The position numbers were made by a program, and so were the translations under genes. From Chromobacterium sp. ATCC 53434 (GTDB lineage: Bacteria > Pseudomonadota > Gammaproteobacteria > Burkholderiales > Chromobacteriaceae), in contig NZ_CP025429.1 in the NCBI RefSeq assembly GCF_002848345.1, forward strand, positions 3,720,001-3,784,000: a stretch of DNA of 64,000 bases, given 5' to 3'. The notes beneath the pieces are model-generated. The model did not search any database. It was not told the origin of the DNA and saw only the letters and a program-made list of their open reading frames with translations. This document shows, piece after piece, positions 21,299-30,282 of the stretch. Numbering within the stretch: the first letter of the stretch is position 1; each line of letters starts with the position of its first letter.

Positions 21299-21626
21299 GG
21301 CGGGCTGCTTGCGGTATCGATTGCGCGGACCGTTCAGCGGACATCGCCGACGCTTCGCGGGCAAAACGCCGACACCATACCAGAACTGCGCGCTGCCAGT
21401 ACGATCGCGTCATGCCTTTCGCATCATCGTAGCCGCGCCCCGGGCCACCCGCAACGATCAATCAGTCCACATGATTGTCGATACAGACATGGTTAGATAG
21501 AATACTCTATCTTTCAGAAAAGGCACTTCGCCCGCTCTGTGTCCGCAGCCACGCGTTCCCGTCCGATCGCGCCAGCCACCGCTCCACGCAATATCGGGCC
21601 TCTCGGCCCCTTCCTCAGGTATCAAG
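21299..21626. other. Gap of about 330 bases upstream of the first small secreted gene
   Basis: No convincing gene. The right part contains the palindromic element at 21495-21512 and a leader that resembles the leader of the second cassette (shared AGCCACGCGT and CGCGCCAGCCAC blocks). Several overlapping frames here are shadows. Confidence 0.6.
21495..21512. promoter_or_regulatory. Palindromic element, copy 1, upstream of a small secreted protein
   Basis: AGATAGAATACTCTATCT: 7-base arms around ATAC, followed by TTCAG. The same sequence with one changed arm base recurs at 21982-21999 in the same position relative to the second cassette, about 120 bases before the start codon. It may be an operator or may contain a -10-like TAGAAT. 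The binding protein is unknown. Confidence 0.6.
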
Positions 21627-21932
21627 ATGCGCTTACGCTTTTTCCTGCTGCCATTGACGCTATCCCAGGCGCCGGCCGCAGCCCCGCTTCCCTCCTATGC
21701 TTTCGCCCTGCAGTCGGAAAGCGTAAAAGCCCGTCCGGACATGAGCTTGCCGCGCCGCCCCCTGCAAGCGGAGCCCAAGTTGCAGCTGCCGGATTTCGAT
21801 GTCCCGCCGCCGCCCAGCTGGGCGCTGGAGGAAAAAAGACGAAAACGGCCAAGCCATTTTCAACCACCACAAGCGCGCGCGCCGGAATGGGACCCCAAGG
21901 CCATCGAGCTCATGCAGCAGCGCGGAAAATAG
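21627..21932 (+). CDS. Small secreted proline-rich protein, copy 1
   Basis: 101 residues. A signal peptide (FFLLPLTLSQAPAA) ends around residue 18. The mature part begins APLPSYAFAL and is rich in Pro, Arg and Lys, with PPPPSW in the middle. It shares with the protein at 22117-22542 the PLPSYxFAL start, a central basic-P-x-hydrophobic-L-x-D-x-D-x-P-P block and the upstream palindrome. I do not recognise the family. It is likely exported to the periplasm or outside, and no enzymatic motif is visible. The ribosome-binding site is AGG in AGGTATCAAG. Confidence 0.7.
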   Translation: MRLRFFLLPLTLSQAPAAAPLPSYAFALQSESVKARPDMSLPRRPLQAEPKLQLPDFDVPPPPSWALEEKRRKRPSHFQPPQARAPEWDPKAIELMQQRGK

Positions 21933-21981
21933 TAAGGACGCTCAAGCGCGGCCTCCCCGCTTGATCGCTACTACGCCATTT

Positions 21982-21999
21982 AGATAGAATACTCTATCC
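21982..21999. promoter_or_regulatory. Palindromic element, copy 2, upstream of the second small secreted protein
   Basis: AGATAGAATACTCTATCC, with GATAGA and TCTATC arms around ATAC, followed by TTTCAG. It duplicates the element at 21495-21512 and lies about 120 bases before the start of the second cassette gene. Confidence 0.6.
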
Positions 22000-22116
22000 T
22001 TTCAGAGCGTCAGAGACGCGACGCTTCTGTCCAAGCCAGCCACGCGTCTCCGTCTCGGAACGCGCCAGCCACGCCATACCCGCCGCTTCGCGCGGCTCAT
22101 CCACGCAGGAGTCAAG

Positions 22117-22542
22117 ATGCGCCGATACGCCGTCCTGCTGCCATTGGCGCTATGCAGCGCGCCGCTGGCGGCCTCGCCCCTCCCCTCTTACGACTTCGCG
22201 CTGAAGCCGGCGATCGCGCCGACGCCGCGCATCACGCCGGCCCCGGGAGACGAGAAACCCAAGCCACTGGGCGTCCAGCCCAGGGTGCGGCTGGGCGATC
22301 TCGACAATCCGCCGCTGGAAGTCGCGCCGTCCACCGTCGTTTCCGGCGCGCGCGGCGCGCCGACTCAGCCGGACAGCTTCTCGATCGGCCATTCCTTCAA
22401 CCCGTCCGGGCCGGTCCAATTGCAGCCCGCCTCTCCCGGGCAGCCATTTCGGCCCGGCACGACGATAGACCCGCAAACCGGGCAGCAACGCGCGATACCG
22501 ATGCACATGCTGCCCCCGCTGCCGCCGTACCAGCAGCGCTGA
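22117..22542 (+). CDS. Small secreted proline-rich protein, copy 2
   Basis: 141 residues. The signal peptide (AVLLPLALCSAPLAAS) ends around residue 20, and the mature chain starts PLPSYDFAL, as in copy 1. It is about a third longer than copy 1. The extra C-terminal half is rich in Pro, Gly and Gln (ending LPPLPPYQQR) and contains no cysteines. AGGAG precedes the ATG. The stop codon lies within a 16-base perfect palindrome shared with the stop of the convergent aldo/keto reductase. Family unknown; export is inferred from the signal peptide. Confidence 0.72.
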   Translation: MRRYAVLLPLALCSAPLAASPLPSYDFALKPAIAPTPRITPAPGDEKPKPLGVQPRVRLGDLDNPPLEVAPSTVVSGARGAPTQPDSFSIGHSFNPSGPVQLQPASPGQPFRPGTTIDPQTGQQRAIPMHMLPPLPPYQQR

Positions 22543-22552
22543 GCGCTCAGCG
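22537..22552. repeat. Perfect 16-base palindrome over two convergent stop codons
   Basis: CGCTGAGCGCTCAGCG contains the TGA of the secreted-protein gene and, on the other strand, the TGA of the aldo/keto reductase gene. There is no T-run, so it is at best a weak bidirectional terminator. Confidence 0.5.
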
Positions 22553-23536
22553 GTTGACCATGGTCATCATGTCGGCGGCGTAGCGCAGGCCGCTGACCTG
22601 GCCGCCGGCGAACACCGCGTCCAGCGCGGCCAGATCGGCGGCGTTCAATTCGACGGCCAGGGCCCCCAGGTTGTCGCGCAGATTCGCCTGTTTGCGCGCG
22701 CCGGGTATCGCGACGATGTCGCCGCCCTGCGCCAGCAGCCAGGCCAGCGCCAGCTGGGCCGGACTGCTGCCCCTGGCCGCGGCCAGTTCCCTCACCCGGT
22801 CCACCAGTTGCAGATTGCGCTGGAAATTCTCGCCCTGGAAACGCGGATTGCCGCGGCGGAAATCGTCGGCGGCGAAATCGTCCGGACTCTTGATCGCGCC
22901 GGTCAGGAAACCGCGCCCCAGCGGACTGTAGGCGACGAAACCGACGCCCAACTCGCGGCAGGCGGCCAACGCGCCGTCTTCCGGATCGCGCGTCCACAAC
23001 GAATACTCGCTCTGCAGGGCATGGATGGCGTGGACGGCCGCCGCGCGGCGCAGCGTCGCCGGCGAAGCCTCGGACAGGCCCAGGTAGCGCACCTTGCCGG
23101 CCTTGACCAGGTCCGCCATCGCGCCGACGGTTTCCTCTATCGGCACGGCCGGATCGATGCGGTGCTGGTAGTACAGATCGATGTGGTCGACGCCGAGCCG
23201 CTTCAGGCTGCCCTCGCAGCTGGCGCGCACATATTCCGGGCGGCCGTTGACGCCCCGCTTGGCCGGATCGGCCGGGTCCATCACGATGCCGAACTTCGTC
23301 GCCAGCACCACCTCGCCGCGGCGCCGGGCCAGCAGCTTGGCCAGCAAGCGCTCGTTGGTATGCGGGCCGTACATGTCGGCGGTGTCCAGGAAGTTGACGC
23401 CCAGATCGAGCGCGGCGTCCAGCGTCGCCAGCGATTCGGCGTCGTCGTGCGGGCCGTAGGCGACGCTCATGCCCATGCAGCCGAGGCCCAGCGCCGAAAC
23501 CTGCGGGCCGTCCCGGCCCAGTGTGCGTTTTTGCAT
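22547..23536 (-). CDS. Aldo/keto reductase
   Basis: 329 residues from ATG 23536, which has AGGAG eight bases upstream. It is a TIM-barrel NADPH-dependent oxidoreductase. Catalytic-tetrad residues are visible: Asp and Tyr in [12 protein letters not shown], Lys in LATKFG and His in LYYQHRID. The subgroup resembles YajO/Tas or plant-like KAR reductases ([13 protein letters not shown]). Substrates are likely aldehydes or ketones. The gene is divergent from a LysR regulator 95 bases away, which probably controls it. Confidence 0.9.
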   Translation of the reverse strand: MQKRTLGRDGPQVSALGLGCMGMSVAYGPHDDAESLATLDAALDLGVNFLDTADMYGPHTNERLLAKLLARRRGEVVLATKFGIVMDPADPAKRGVNGRPEYVRASCEGSLKRLGVDHIDLYYQHRIDPAVPIEETVGAMADLVKAGKVRYLGLSEASPATLRRAAAVHAIHALQSEYSLWTRDPEDGALAACRELGVGFVAYSPLGRGFLTGAIKSPDDFAADDFRRGNPRFQGENFQRNLQLVDRVRELAAARGSSPAQLALAWLLAQGGDIVAIPGARKQANLRDNLGALAVELNAADLAALDAVFAGGQVSGLRYAADMMTMVNR

Positions 23537-23631
23537 CGCATGACTCCTGTGGTGAATTGACCCAGCATAGGAGATGGCGGCAAGCCGATAAATGGCCCAA
23601 AATGACAAACATTATTTAGTCAGGCTTCACA

Positions 23632-24537
23632 ATGTCGCGAATTCCGCATGACGCGCTGCAGGCCTTCTGCGCGATCGCCCGCCACCGCAGCTTCACCCGC
23701 GCCGGCGCCGAACTGGGCGTCAGTGCCTCGGCCTTGAGCCAGAGCCTGCGCCATCTGGAAGAGGCGCTGGGCGTGCCGCTGCTGACCCGCACCACGCGGC
23801 AGGTGACGCCGACCGAGGCCGGCGAGGCGCTGCTGGCGCGGCTCTCACCGGCGCTGGACGAGATAGGCGCCCTGCTGGAGGAAACCCGACAGAGCCGCGG
23901 CCAGCCGGCCGGCCTGCTGCGCGTCACCTTGCCCCATACCGCCGCCCAACTGTTGTTCTATCCGGCGCTGGCCGACTTCACCACCCGCCATCCGAAGCTG
24001 CGGCTGGAACTGGACGTCAACAACAGCCTGGTCGACATCGTCGCCCAGCGCTTCGACGCCGGCATCCGCTTCGGCGAGGCGCTGCAGGCCGGCATGCAGG
24101 CGCTGCCGGTCAGCCGGCCGCTGCGCTTCGTCGTCGTCGCCGCACCCGACTATCTACGCCGCCGCGGCGCGCCGCGGCAGCCACAGAACCTGCTCGAGCA
24201 CGACTGCCTCGGCTACCGCCTCGGCGGCGGCGGACAATACCGCTGGCAGTTCGCCGCCGATGGCCAGCCGCTGCAACTGGCCGTCGACGGTCCGCTGATC
24301 GCCAACGACAATATGGCGCTGCTGCATGCCGCGCTGGACGGCGTCGGCCTGGCCTATCTGGCCGAGCCGCTGGTCGCGCCCTGGATAGCCGACGGGCGGC
24401 TGGCCGTGGTGCTGGACGATCACATGCTGCCGGCCGAGGCGCTGTATCTGTACTACCCGCACCGACCGCGGCAAGCGGCCAAGCTCAGGGCGTTGATCGC
24501 CTTCCTGCGCGAGCGCGCCGGCCTGTCGCAGGCGTGA
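23632..24537 (+). CDS. LysR-family regulator divergent from the aldo/keto reductase
   Basis: 301 residues. The helix-turn-helix (about 1-60, SFTRAGAELGVSASALSQ) and effector domain (about 90-295) are both complete. The gap to the reductase gene holds an AATG-ACAAA-CATT dyad at 23601-23613 that could be its site. The effector domain belongs to the CrgA/AaeR-type subgroup by general appearance (RLGGGGQYRWQF). Effector unknown. Confidence 0.9.
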   Translation: MSRIPHDALQAFCAIARHRSFTRAGAELGVSASALSQSLRHLEEALGVPLLTRTTRQVTPTEAGEALLARLSPALDEIGALLEETRQSRGQPAGLLRVTLPHTAAQLLFYPALADFTTRHPKLRLELDVNNSLVDIVAQRFDAGIRFGEALQAGMQALPVSRPLRFVVVAAPDYLRRRGAPRQPQNLLEHDCLGYRLGGGGQYRWQFAADGQPLQLAVDGPLIANDNMALLHAALDGVGLAYLAEPLVAPWIADGRLAVVLDDHMLPAEALYLYYPHRPRQAAKLRALIAFLRERAGLSQA

Positions 24538-24558
24538 AAAACCCGCCGGACGGCGGGT
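24536..24558 (-). terminator. Terminator of the amino-acid permease gene
   Basis: Stem ACCCGCC (24541-24547) and GGCGGGT (24552-24558) with loop GGAC. On the minus strand it is followed by TTTTT. It directly abuts the stop of the convergent LysR gene. Confidence 0.75.
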
Positions 24559-24581
24559 CGGACGACACCAGCGGCGCGGAC

Positions 24582-25973
24582 TCAGCGCGACTGCTGCGCC
24601 AGGCGCCAGGCGGCGTCCTGCTTGTGGTAGCCCAGCAGGTAGTAGGCGATGATCAGAAACACCAGCCAGCCGGGGCCGACGATCAGCGCAACGCGGGTGT
24701 CCGGAAAATAGGCCATCAGGCCGATCACCAGCGCCAGAAAACCCAGCGTCAGATAGGAACCGTACGGCCACAGCGGCATCCGGTGGCTGATGCCGGCCAA
24801 TTCCTCGGCCGACAGCGAGCGGCGGAAGCGCAGCTGCGCCAACAGGATGATCAGCCAGGTCCACACCGCGCCGAAGGTGGAGATCGCCGTCAGCCAGGTG
24901 AACACCTCCTTCGGCGCCAGATAATTCAGCAGCACGCCGAACAGCAGCGCGGCGATGGACAGCAGCAGCGCCGGAACCGGCACACCGCTTTTCGATACCT
25001 TGGCGAACAGCGGCAGCGCCTGCTTCTGCTCGGCCAGATTGAACAGCATGCGGCCGGTGCTGTAGATGCCGCTATTGCACGAGGACAGCGCCGCGGTCAG
25101 CACGACGAAATTGATGATGCCGGCGGCGGCCGGAATGCCCAGGCTGTCGAAAGTCATCACGAAGGGGCTGCCGCGGGTGCCCAGCTCGTTCCACGGATAG
25201 ATGGCCAGAATCACGAACAGCGCGCCGACGTAGAAGATCAGGATGCGCCAGAACACCGAGTCCACCGCGCGCGCCAGCGCCTTCTTCGGATTCTTCGCCT
25301 CGCCGGCGGTCAGGCCCAGCATTTCCACACCCAGATAGGCGAACATCACCATCTGCAGCGACATCAGGACGCCGGAGAAGCCGTTGGGCATGAAGCCGCC
25401 GTGCGCCCACAGATTGGAGATGCCGGTGGCGACGCCGTGATTGCCGAAGCCGAAGACTATCATCGCCAGGCCGCCGGCTATCATCAGCACGATGGTGACG
25501 ATCTTGATCAGCGCGAACCAGAACTCGAACTCGCCGTAGGCCTTGACCGCGATCAGATTGACTCCGCCCATCGCCAGCATCGCCGCCAGCACCCAGTACC
25601 AGGACGGCACGTCGGGAAACCAGATGCCCATGTAGACGCCGACGGCGGTGATTTCCGCCATGCAGGTCACCAGCCACAGAAACCAGTAGTTCCAGCCGGT
25701 CAGATAGCCGGCCAGCGGCCCGAGGTAGTCTTGCGCGTAGCGGCTGAACGAGCCGGCCACCGGATTGTGTATCGCCATCTCGCCCAGCGCGCGCATGATC
25801 ATGAAAATGGCGAGGCCGCCAAGGCCGTAGGCCAGCATGATGGCCGGACCGGCCATCTTGATCGCGGTGGCCGAGCCGAGGAACAGGCCGACGCCTATGG
25901 TCGCGCCCAGCGCCATCAGATTGATGTGCCTCTCCTCCAGCCCGCGGTGCAGCGTTTGCGGTTCTGCCTGCAT
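24582..25973 (-). CDS. Amino-acid permease, APC superfamily (ProY/AroP-like)
   Basis: 463 residues with twelve predicted membrane helices. The first-helix signature GATIGVGLFLGSATAI and a following NPVAGSFSRYA are typical of the AAT family (proline, aromatic and GABA permeases). It imports an amino acid by proton symport across the inner membrane. AAGGAG precedes the ATG. No amino-acid catabolic gene is adjacent, so the substrate cannot be fixed. A terminator lies at 24536-24558. Upstream is an AT-rich 180-base gap that probably holds its promoter. Confidence 0.9.
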   Translation of the reverse strand: MQAEPQTLHRGLEERHINLMALGATIGVGLFLGSATAIKMAGPAIMLAYGLGGLAIFMIMRALGEMAIHNPVAGSFSRYAQDYLGPLAGYLTGWNYWFLWLVTCMAEITAVGVYMGIWFPDVPSWYWVLAAMLAMGGVNLIAVKAYGEFEFWFALIKIVTIVLMIAGGLAMIVFGFGNHGVATGISNLWAHGGFMPNGFSGVLMSLQMVMFAYLGVEMLGLTAGEAKNPKKALARAVDSVFWRILIFYVGALFVILAIYPWNELGTRGSPFVMTFDSLGIPAAAGIINFVVLTAALSSCNSGIYSTGRMLFNLAEQKQALPLFAKVSKSGVPVPALLLSIAALLFGVLLNYLAPKEVFTWLTAISTFGAVWTWLIILLAQLRFRRSLSAEELAGISHRMPLWPYGSYLTLGFLALVIGLMAYFPDTRVALIVGPGWLVFLIIAYYLLGYHKQDAAWRLAQQSR

Positions 25974-26153
25974 GCCTTGCTCCTTTGTCTATTCGTTGGA
26001 TGTCCGACTATTGCTTGTGCTTATGCGCCGGAACGACAAAGCATTTTACATAGGACGATAACGATATGACTATGGGAGCAATTTAATACCAATTAATTGT
26101 CAAATCCCAAGCAGGAAACTGCCAGGCGCGCGCGGGCAGACACGCCGCGAGAT

Positions 26154-27197
26154 TCAGAACAGCTCGATATCGCCGCTGGGCATCTCGGCGTCCACCCGTC
26201 CGGCCACCGCCAGCCGCTGGTAGCCGCCGACCTGATTGCGGCCGTGGGACTTGACGAAGTACAGCGCACGATCGGCCCGGTCCAGCAGCTGCACCGGCAG
26301 CAACAGCGGATCGATCATCGTGTAGCCTATGCTGACCGTCACCGGCTCGCCATGGCTGAAGCCATGCTCGCACACCCTCAGCCGCAGCGCCTGCAGCCAG
26401 GCCTGCGCCGCCACCTCGGCGGTGCCCGGCAGCAATAGCGCGAACTCCTCGCCGCCGAAACGGTACAGCCCGTCCTGGGGCCTCAGACTCTGCCGCATCA
26501 ATTGCGCCAGCTGACGCAGCACCGCGTCGCCGATCGCATGGCCGTGGCGATCGTTGATGGTCTTGAAGAAGTCGATGTCGAGCAAGGCCAGCACGCTGGG
26601 AACCGGATCGAGGCGCGACCGCTCCAGCAGCTGATAGATGCCCAGATCGAATTTGCGACGGTTATGGAGACCGGTCAGCCGGTCGCAGTCGGCCTCGGCC
26701 AGCAGGCCCAGATAGTTTTCATGGATGCGCGCCAGCGCGCGAAACTCGTCCAGCAACGGCGGCGTCGGCTCGGCTGCGGCGACGAACAGCAAGCCGGCGA
26801 GCTGCCCGCCGCAACACAGCGTCCGATACAGGCCGCCATCGGTATGCAGCACGCCGACGGCGCCCTGCCGCAGCCAGCCGGCCATCGCGCCTTCGGCCGG
26901 CCGCCAGCAAGCGTCCGTCGCTTCGACCACGCCGCCGTCGTCGTCGCGCCAGTGCAGCAGCAGCTCGAAGCCGTCGGCGCCGTGCCGGCAGTCATGCAGC
27001 TCGGCGCGGCCGAAAGCCGGGTTTTCCATCAATAGCTCGATCAGCCCGCGCGCCAGCTCGCGCTGCTCGCGCTGCGAGGTCAGCTCCACCACCCCCGACA
27101 GCCAGCGCAGCCGCTCCGGTTCCGCGCCGGCATCGACCGAGGCCGGCGCGCCGGACCGGTTGCCGGACGGCATCGCGGACACTGCTGGGCTGGGCAT
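26154..27197 (-). CDS. Soluble diguanylate cyclase (GGEEF)
   Basis: 347 residues from ATG 27197. No membrane helices. The N-terminal half (about 35-180) looks like a GAF-type or similar sensor domain. The GGDEF domain (about 185-335) has LTGLHNRRKFD, DIDFFKTINDRHGHAIGD and the active motif FGGEEF. It should synthesise c-di-GMP in the cytoplasm. The open frame continues upstream for 90 codons but has no family similarity there. It lies 113 bases downstream of the adhE stop on the same strand. Confidence 0.88.
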   Translation of the reverse strand: MPSPAVSAMPSGNRSGAPASVDAGAEPERLRWLSGVVELTSQREQRELARGLIELLMENPAFGRAELHDCRHGADGFELLLHWRDDDGGVVEATDACWRPAEGAMAGWLRQGAVGVLHTDGGLYRTLCCGGQLAGLLFVAAAEPTPPLLDEFRALARIHENYLGLLAEADCDRLTGLHNRRKFDLGIYQLLERSRLDPVPSVLALLDIDFFKTINDRHGHAIGDAVLRQLAQLMRQSLRPQDGLYRFGGEEFALLLPGTAEVAAQAWLQALRLRVCEHGFSHGEPVTVSIGYTMIDPLLLPVQLLDRADRALYFVKSHGRNQVGGYQRLAVAGRVDAEMPSGDIELF

Positions 27198-27310
27198 GCG
27201 GCGTCTCCGTGGCGTATGCGGATGTGCTGAGTATAGACAGCCGCCGGCCGCCGGGCCTCCGGCAAAACCCTGCCCGGCCCAAAGCGGCCGGCGCCGGGTT
27301 CGACGGTTCC

Positions 27311-29974
27311 TCAAGCCTGTTTGAGCTTCCTCACCTTGGCCGGCTTGGCCGCTTCCGCCTCCGGCTCGCGCTCCCAGGCCTCCCGGTACGGCCGGCCGTA
27401 GTAGCTGTCGAGCAGCAGCTGCTTCAATTCGCTGATCAGCGGGTAGCGCGGATTGGCGCCGGTGCACTGATCATCGAAGGCCGCCTCGGCCACTTCGTCC
27501 AGCTTGGCCAGGAAATCGGCCTCGACGACGCCGGCCGCCTGGATCGACGCCGGAATGCCCAGCGTCTTCTTCAGCTCGTCCACCCACTCGATCAGCTTCT
27601 CGACGCGTTGATGGTCGCGGCTGGCCTCCAGGCCCAGATGGCGGGCGATCTCGGCGTAGCGCGCCACGCTCTTCGGCCTGTCGTACTGGCTGAACGCGGT
27701 CTGCTTGGTCGGCACGTCGGCGGCGTTGTAGCGGATCACATTGCTGATCAGCAAGGCGTTGGCCAGGCCATGCGCCAGATCGAACTCGGCGCCTATCTTG
27801 TGCGCCATCGAGTGGCAGACGCCGAGGAAGGCGTTGGCGAAAGCGACGCCGGCGATGGTGGCCGCGTTATGCACCTGCTCGCGCGCCTTCGGGTCCTTGG
27901 CGCCGTTCAGATACGAGGACGGCAGGTATTCCTTCAGCAGCTTCAAGGCCTGCAGCGCCTGCGGATCGGAGTACTCGTTGGCCATCACCGACACATAGGC
28001 CTCCAGCGCGTGGGTGACGGCGTCGATGCCGCCGAAGGCGGTCAGCGACTTCGGCATGTCCATCACCAGATTGGCGTCGACGATGGCCATGTCCGGCGTC
28101 AGCTCGTAATCGGCGATCGGGTATTTGACGCCGGTCGCCTCGTCGGTCACCACGGCGAACGGCGTCACTTCGGAGCCGGTGCCGGAGGTGGTCGGCACCG
28201 CCACCATCATCGCCTTCTGCCCCAGCTTGGGGAAACGGTAGATGCGCTTGCGTATGTCCATGAAGCGCAGCGCCAGGTCGGCGAAATGCACTTCCGGATG
28301 TTCGTACATCACCCACATGATCTTGGCCGCGTCCATCGGCGAGCCGCCGCCTATCGCCATGATCACGTCCGGCTTGAAGGCGTGGGCCAGATCGGTGCCC
28401 TTGCGCACCACCGCCAGCGTCGGATCGGCCGGCACCTCGAAGAAGGTTTCCACCTCCAGGCCCATCTTCTTCAGCAGACGGATCGGCTCGTCGACGAAAC
28501 CGTTGTCGAACAGATACTGGCCGGTGACGATCAGGCAGCGCTTCTTGCCGGCCAGGTCCTCCAGCGCCACCGGCAGGCAGCCGCGGCGGAAGTAAATGGA
28601 CTTCGGCAGCTTGTGCCACAGCATGTTCTCTGCCCTCTTGGCGACGGTTTTCTTGTTGATCAGATGTTTGGGGCCGACGTTCTCGGAAATGGAGTTGCCG
28701 CCCCAGGAACCGCAGCCCAGCGTCAGCGACGGCGCCAGGCTGAAGTTGTACAGATCGCCGATGCCGCCCTGCGACGACGGCGTGTTGATCAGGATGCGGG
28801 CGGTCTTCATCTTGTCGCCGAAATAGCGGATGCGTTCCGCCTGCAGGTCCTGGTCGGTGTACAGCGCCGAGGTGTGGCCGATGCCGCCCATCGCTACCAG
28901 CGCGGCGGCCTTGTCACAGGCGTCGACGAAGTCCCTGGCGCGGTACATCGCCAGCGTCGGCGACAGCTTTTCGTGGGAGAAGGCCTCCTTGTCCGACACC
29001 TCGCTGACCTCGCCGATCAGCACCTTGGTGGTCGGCGGCACGTCTATGCCGGCCATCGCGGCGATCCTGGCGGCGCTCTGGCCGACGATGGCGGCGTTCA
29101 GGCTGCCGTCCCGCAGGATCACCTTGCGCACCGCCTCGACCTCGCCCCCCTGCAGGATGTAGCCGCCGTGCCTGGAGAAGCGGTCGCGCACCGCCTCGTA
29201 GATGGCGTCGACCACGATGACCGACTGCTCGGACGCGCAGACCACGCCGTTGTCGAAGGTCTTGGACATCAGGATGGACGCGACGGCGCGCTTGATGTCG
29301 GCGGTTTCGTCCACCACCGCCGGCGTGTTGCCGGCGCCGACGCCGATGGCGGGCTTGCCGGACGAATAGGCGGCCCTGACCATGCCGGGACCGCCGGTGG
29401 CCAGGATCAGATTGATGTCGGGATGGCGCATCAGCCGGTCGGACAGCGCCACCGAAGGCTCGTCTATCCAGCCTATGATGTCCTGCGGCGCGCCGGCGGC
29501 GACGGCCGCCTCCAACACCAGCCGCGCTGCCTCGCAGGTGGAACGGCGCGCGCGCGGGTGCGGCGAGAAGATGATGCCGTTGCGGGTCTTCAGCGAGATC
29601 AGCGCCTTGAAGATGGCGGTGGAGGTCGGATTGGTGGTCGGCACGATGCCGCACAGCACGCCTATCGGCTCGGCGATGGTGATGGTGCCGAAGGTGTCGT
29701 CCTCGGACAGCACGCCGCAGGTCTTTTCATCCTTGTACTTGTTGTAGATGTACTCCGACGCGAAGTGGTTCTTGATCACCTTGTCTTCCATCACGCCCAT
29801 GCCGGTTTCGCCGACGGCCATGCGCGCCAGCGGAATGCGGGCGTCGGCGGCGGCCAGCGCCGCGCTGCGGAAGATGTGGTCCACCTGTTCCTGGGTGAAT
29901 TGCGCGAACGCCGCCTGGGCCTTCTTCACGCGCGCCACCAGGGCGTCGAGTTCGAGTTCGTTGCTGACAGCCAT
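27311..29974 (-). CDS. adhE: Bifunctional acetaldehyde-CoA/alcohol dehydrogenase AdhE
   Basis: 887 residues, normal for AdhE. The N-terminal aldehyde dehydrogenase half (about 1-440) has its nucleophilic cysteine in GVVCASEQS. The C-terminal iron-dependent alcohol dehydrogenase half (about 450-865) has GGGSPMDAAK, ALEAYVSV and CHSMAHKIGAEF with iron-ligand histidines. AdhE reduces acetyl-CoA to ethanol with two NADH during oxygen-limited growth and can form spirosome filaments. GGAGAG precedes the ATG. The upstream region carries two copies of a 15-base repeat rather than an obvious FNR site. Confidence 0.95.
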   Translation of the reverse strand: MAVSNELELDALVARVKKAQAAFAQFTQEQVDHIFRSAALAAADARIPLARMAVGETGMGVMEDKVIKNHFASEYIYNKYKDEKTCGVLSEDDTFGTITIAEPIGVLCGIVPTTNPTSTAIFKALISLKTRNGIIFSPHPRARRSTCEAARLVLEAAVAAGAPQDIIGWIDEPSVALSDRLMRHPDINLILATGGPGMVRAAYSSGKPAIGVGAGNTPAVVDETADIKRAVASILMSKTFDNGVVCASEQSVIVVDAIYEAVRDRFSRHGGYILQGGEVEAVRKVILRDGSLNAAIVGQSAARIAAMAGIDVPPTTKVLIGEVSEVSDKEAFSHEKLSPTLAMYRARDFVDACDKAAALVAMGGIGHTSALYTDQDLQAERIRYFGDKMKTARILINTPSSQGGIGDLYNFSLAPSLTLGCGSWGGNSISENVGPKHLINKKTVAKRAENMLWHKLPKSIYFRRGCLPVALEDLAGKKRCLIVTGQYLFDNGFVDEPIRLLKKMGLEVETFFEVPADPTLAVVRKGTDLAHAFKPDVIMAIGGGSPMDAAKIMWVMYEHPEVHFADLALRFMDIRKRIYRFPKLGQKAMMVAVPTTSGTGSEVTPFAVVTDEATGVKYPIADYELTPDMAIVDANLVMDMPKSLTAFGGIDAVTHALEAYVSVMANEYSDPQALQALKLLKEYLPSSYLNGAKDPKAREQVHNAATIAGVAFANAFLGVCHSMAHKIGAEFDLAHGLANALLISNVIRYNAADVPTKQTAFSQYDRPKSVARYAEIARHLGLEASRDHQRVEKLIEWVDELKKTLGIPASIQAAGVVEADFLAKLDEVAEAAFDDQCTGANPRYPLISELKQLLLDSYYGRPYREAWEREPEAEAAKPAKVRKLKQA

Positions 29975-30030
29975 ATCATCTCTCCGGTATCGAAAGTTGT
30001 CGGGCGCGGACGGCGCCGTTGGATTCGCTG

Positions 30031-30064
30031 TAAGAGCCTGTTCAGGCGCTAAGAGCCTGTTCAG
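30031..30064. repeat. Two direct copies of the AGAGCCTGTTCA repeat upstream of adhE
   Basis: TAAGAGCCTGTTCAG occurs at 30031-30045 and 30050-30064, a 19-base period. The core matches the ends of the repeats at 3844, 4725 and 55613. The extended part of the element is missing here. Confidence 0.7.
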
Positions 30065-30219
30065 TTTCTAGTCGCGCCACTACATCCCGGTACCGGCGGC
30101 CGTGCCGCAAACATCAATCTCGATACAAAGAGGTCATGACTCGATTGATTCGAAGACATCATATTTCGCTTTGGCGAATCTGTTCTTGCGCGTCGCCAAA
30201 CAATGCGCGGATCGCCAGC

Positions 30220-30245
30220 AAAAAGAGCGCCGGAAACGGCGCTCT
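30220..30245 (-). terminator. Terminator of the carbonic-anhydrase-like gene
   Basis: Stem AGAGCGCCG (30224-30232) and CGGCGCTCT (30237-30245) with loop GAAA. On the minus strand a TTTTT run follows (30224-30220). It is 38 bases past the stop. Confidence 0.88.
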
Positions 30246-30282
30246 GCGGGGGAAGGCGAACAACTGGGCCGTAGTCGCGGCG

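Larger units (their letters stand above)
29975..30282. other. Gap of about 300 bases between adhE and the carbonic-anhydrase-like gene
   Basis: It must hold the adhE promoter on the minus strand, but no clear -35/-10 pair or FNR/ANR box was found by eye. It contains two perfect copies of TAAGAGCCTGTTCAG at 30031-30045 and 30050-30064, and the terminator at 30220-30245. No gene seen. Confidence 0.6.

Noticed and set aside
21495..21512. OxyR-type site (ATAG-N7-CTAT)
   Set aside because: The spacing is six instead of seven bases and the second half-site pair is absent.
27209..30052. Plus-strand open frame of 947 codons opposite adhE
   Set aside because: Antisense shadow of AdhE with no recognisable domain.
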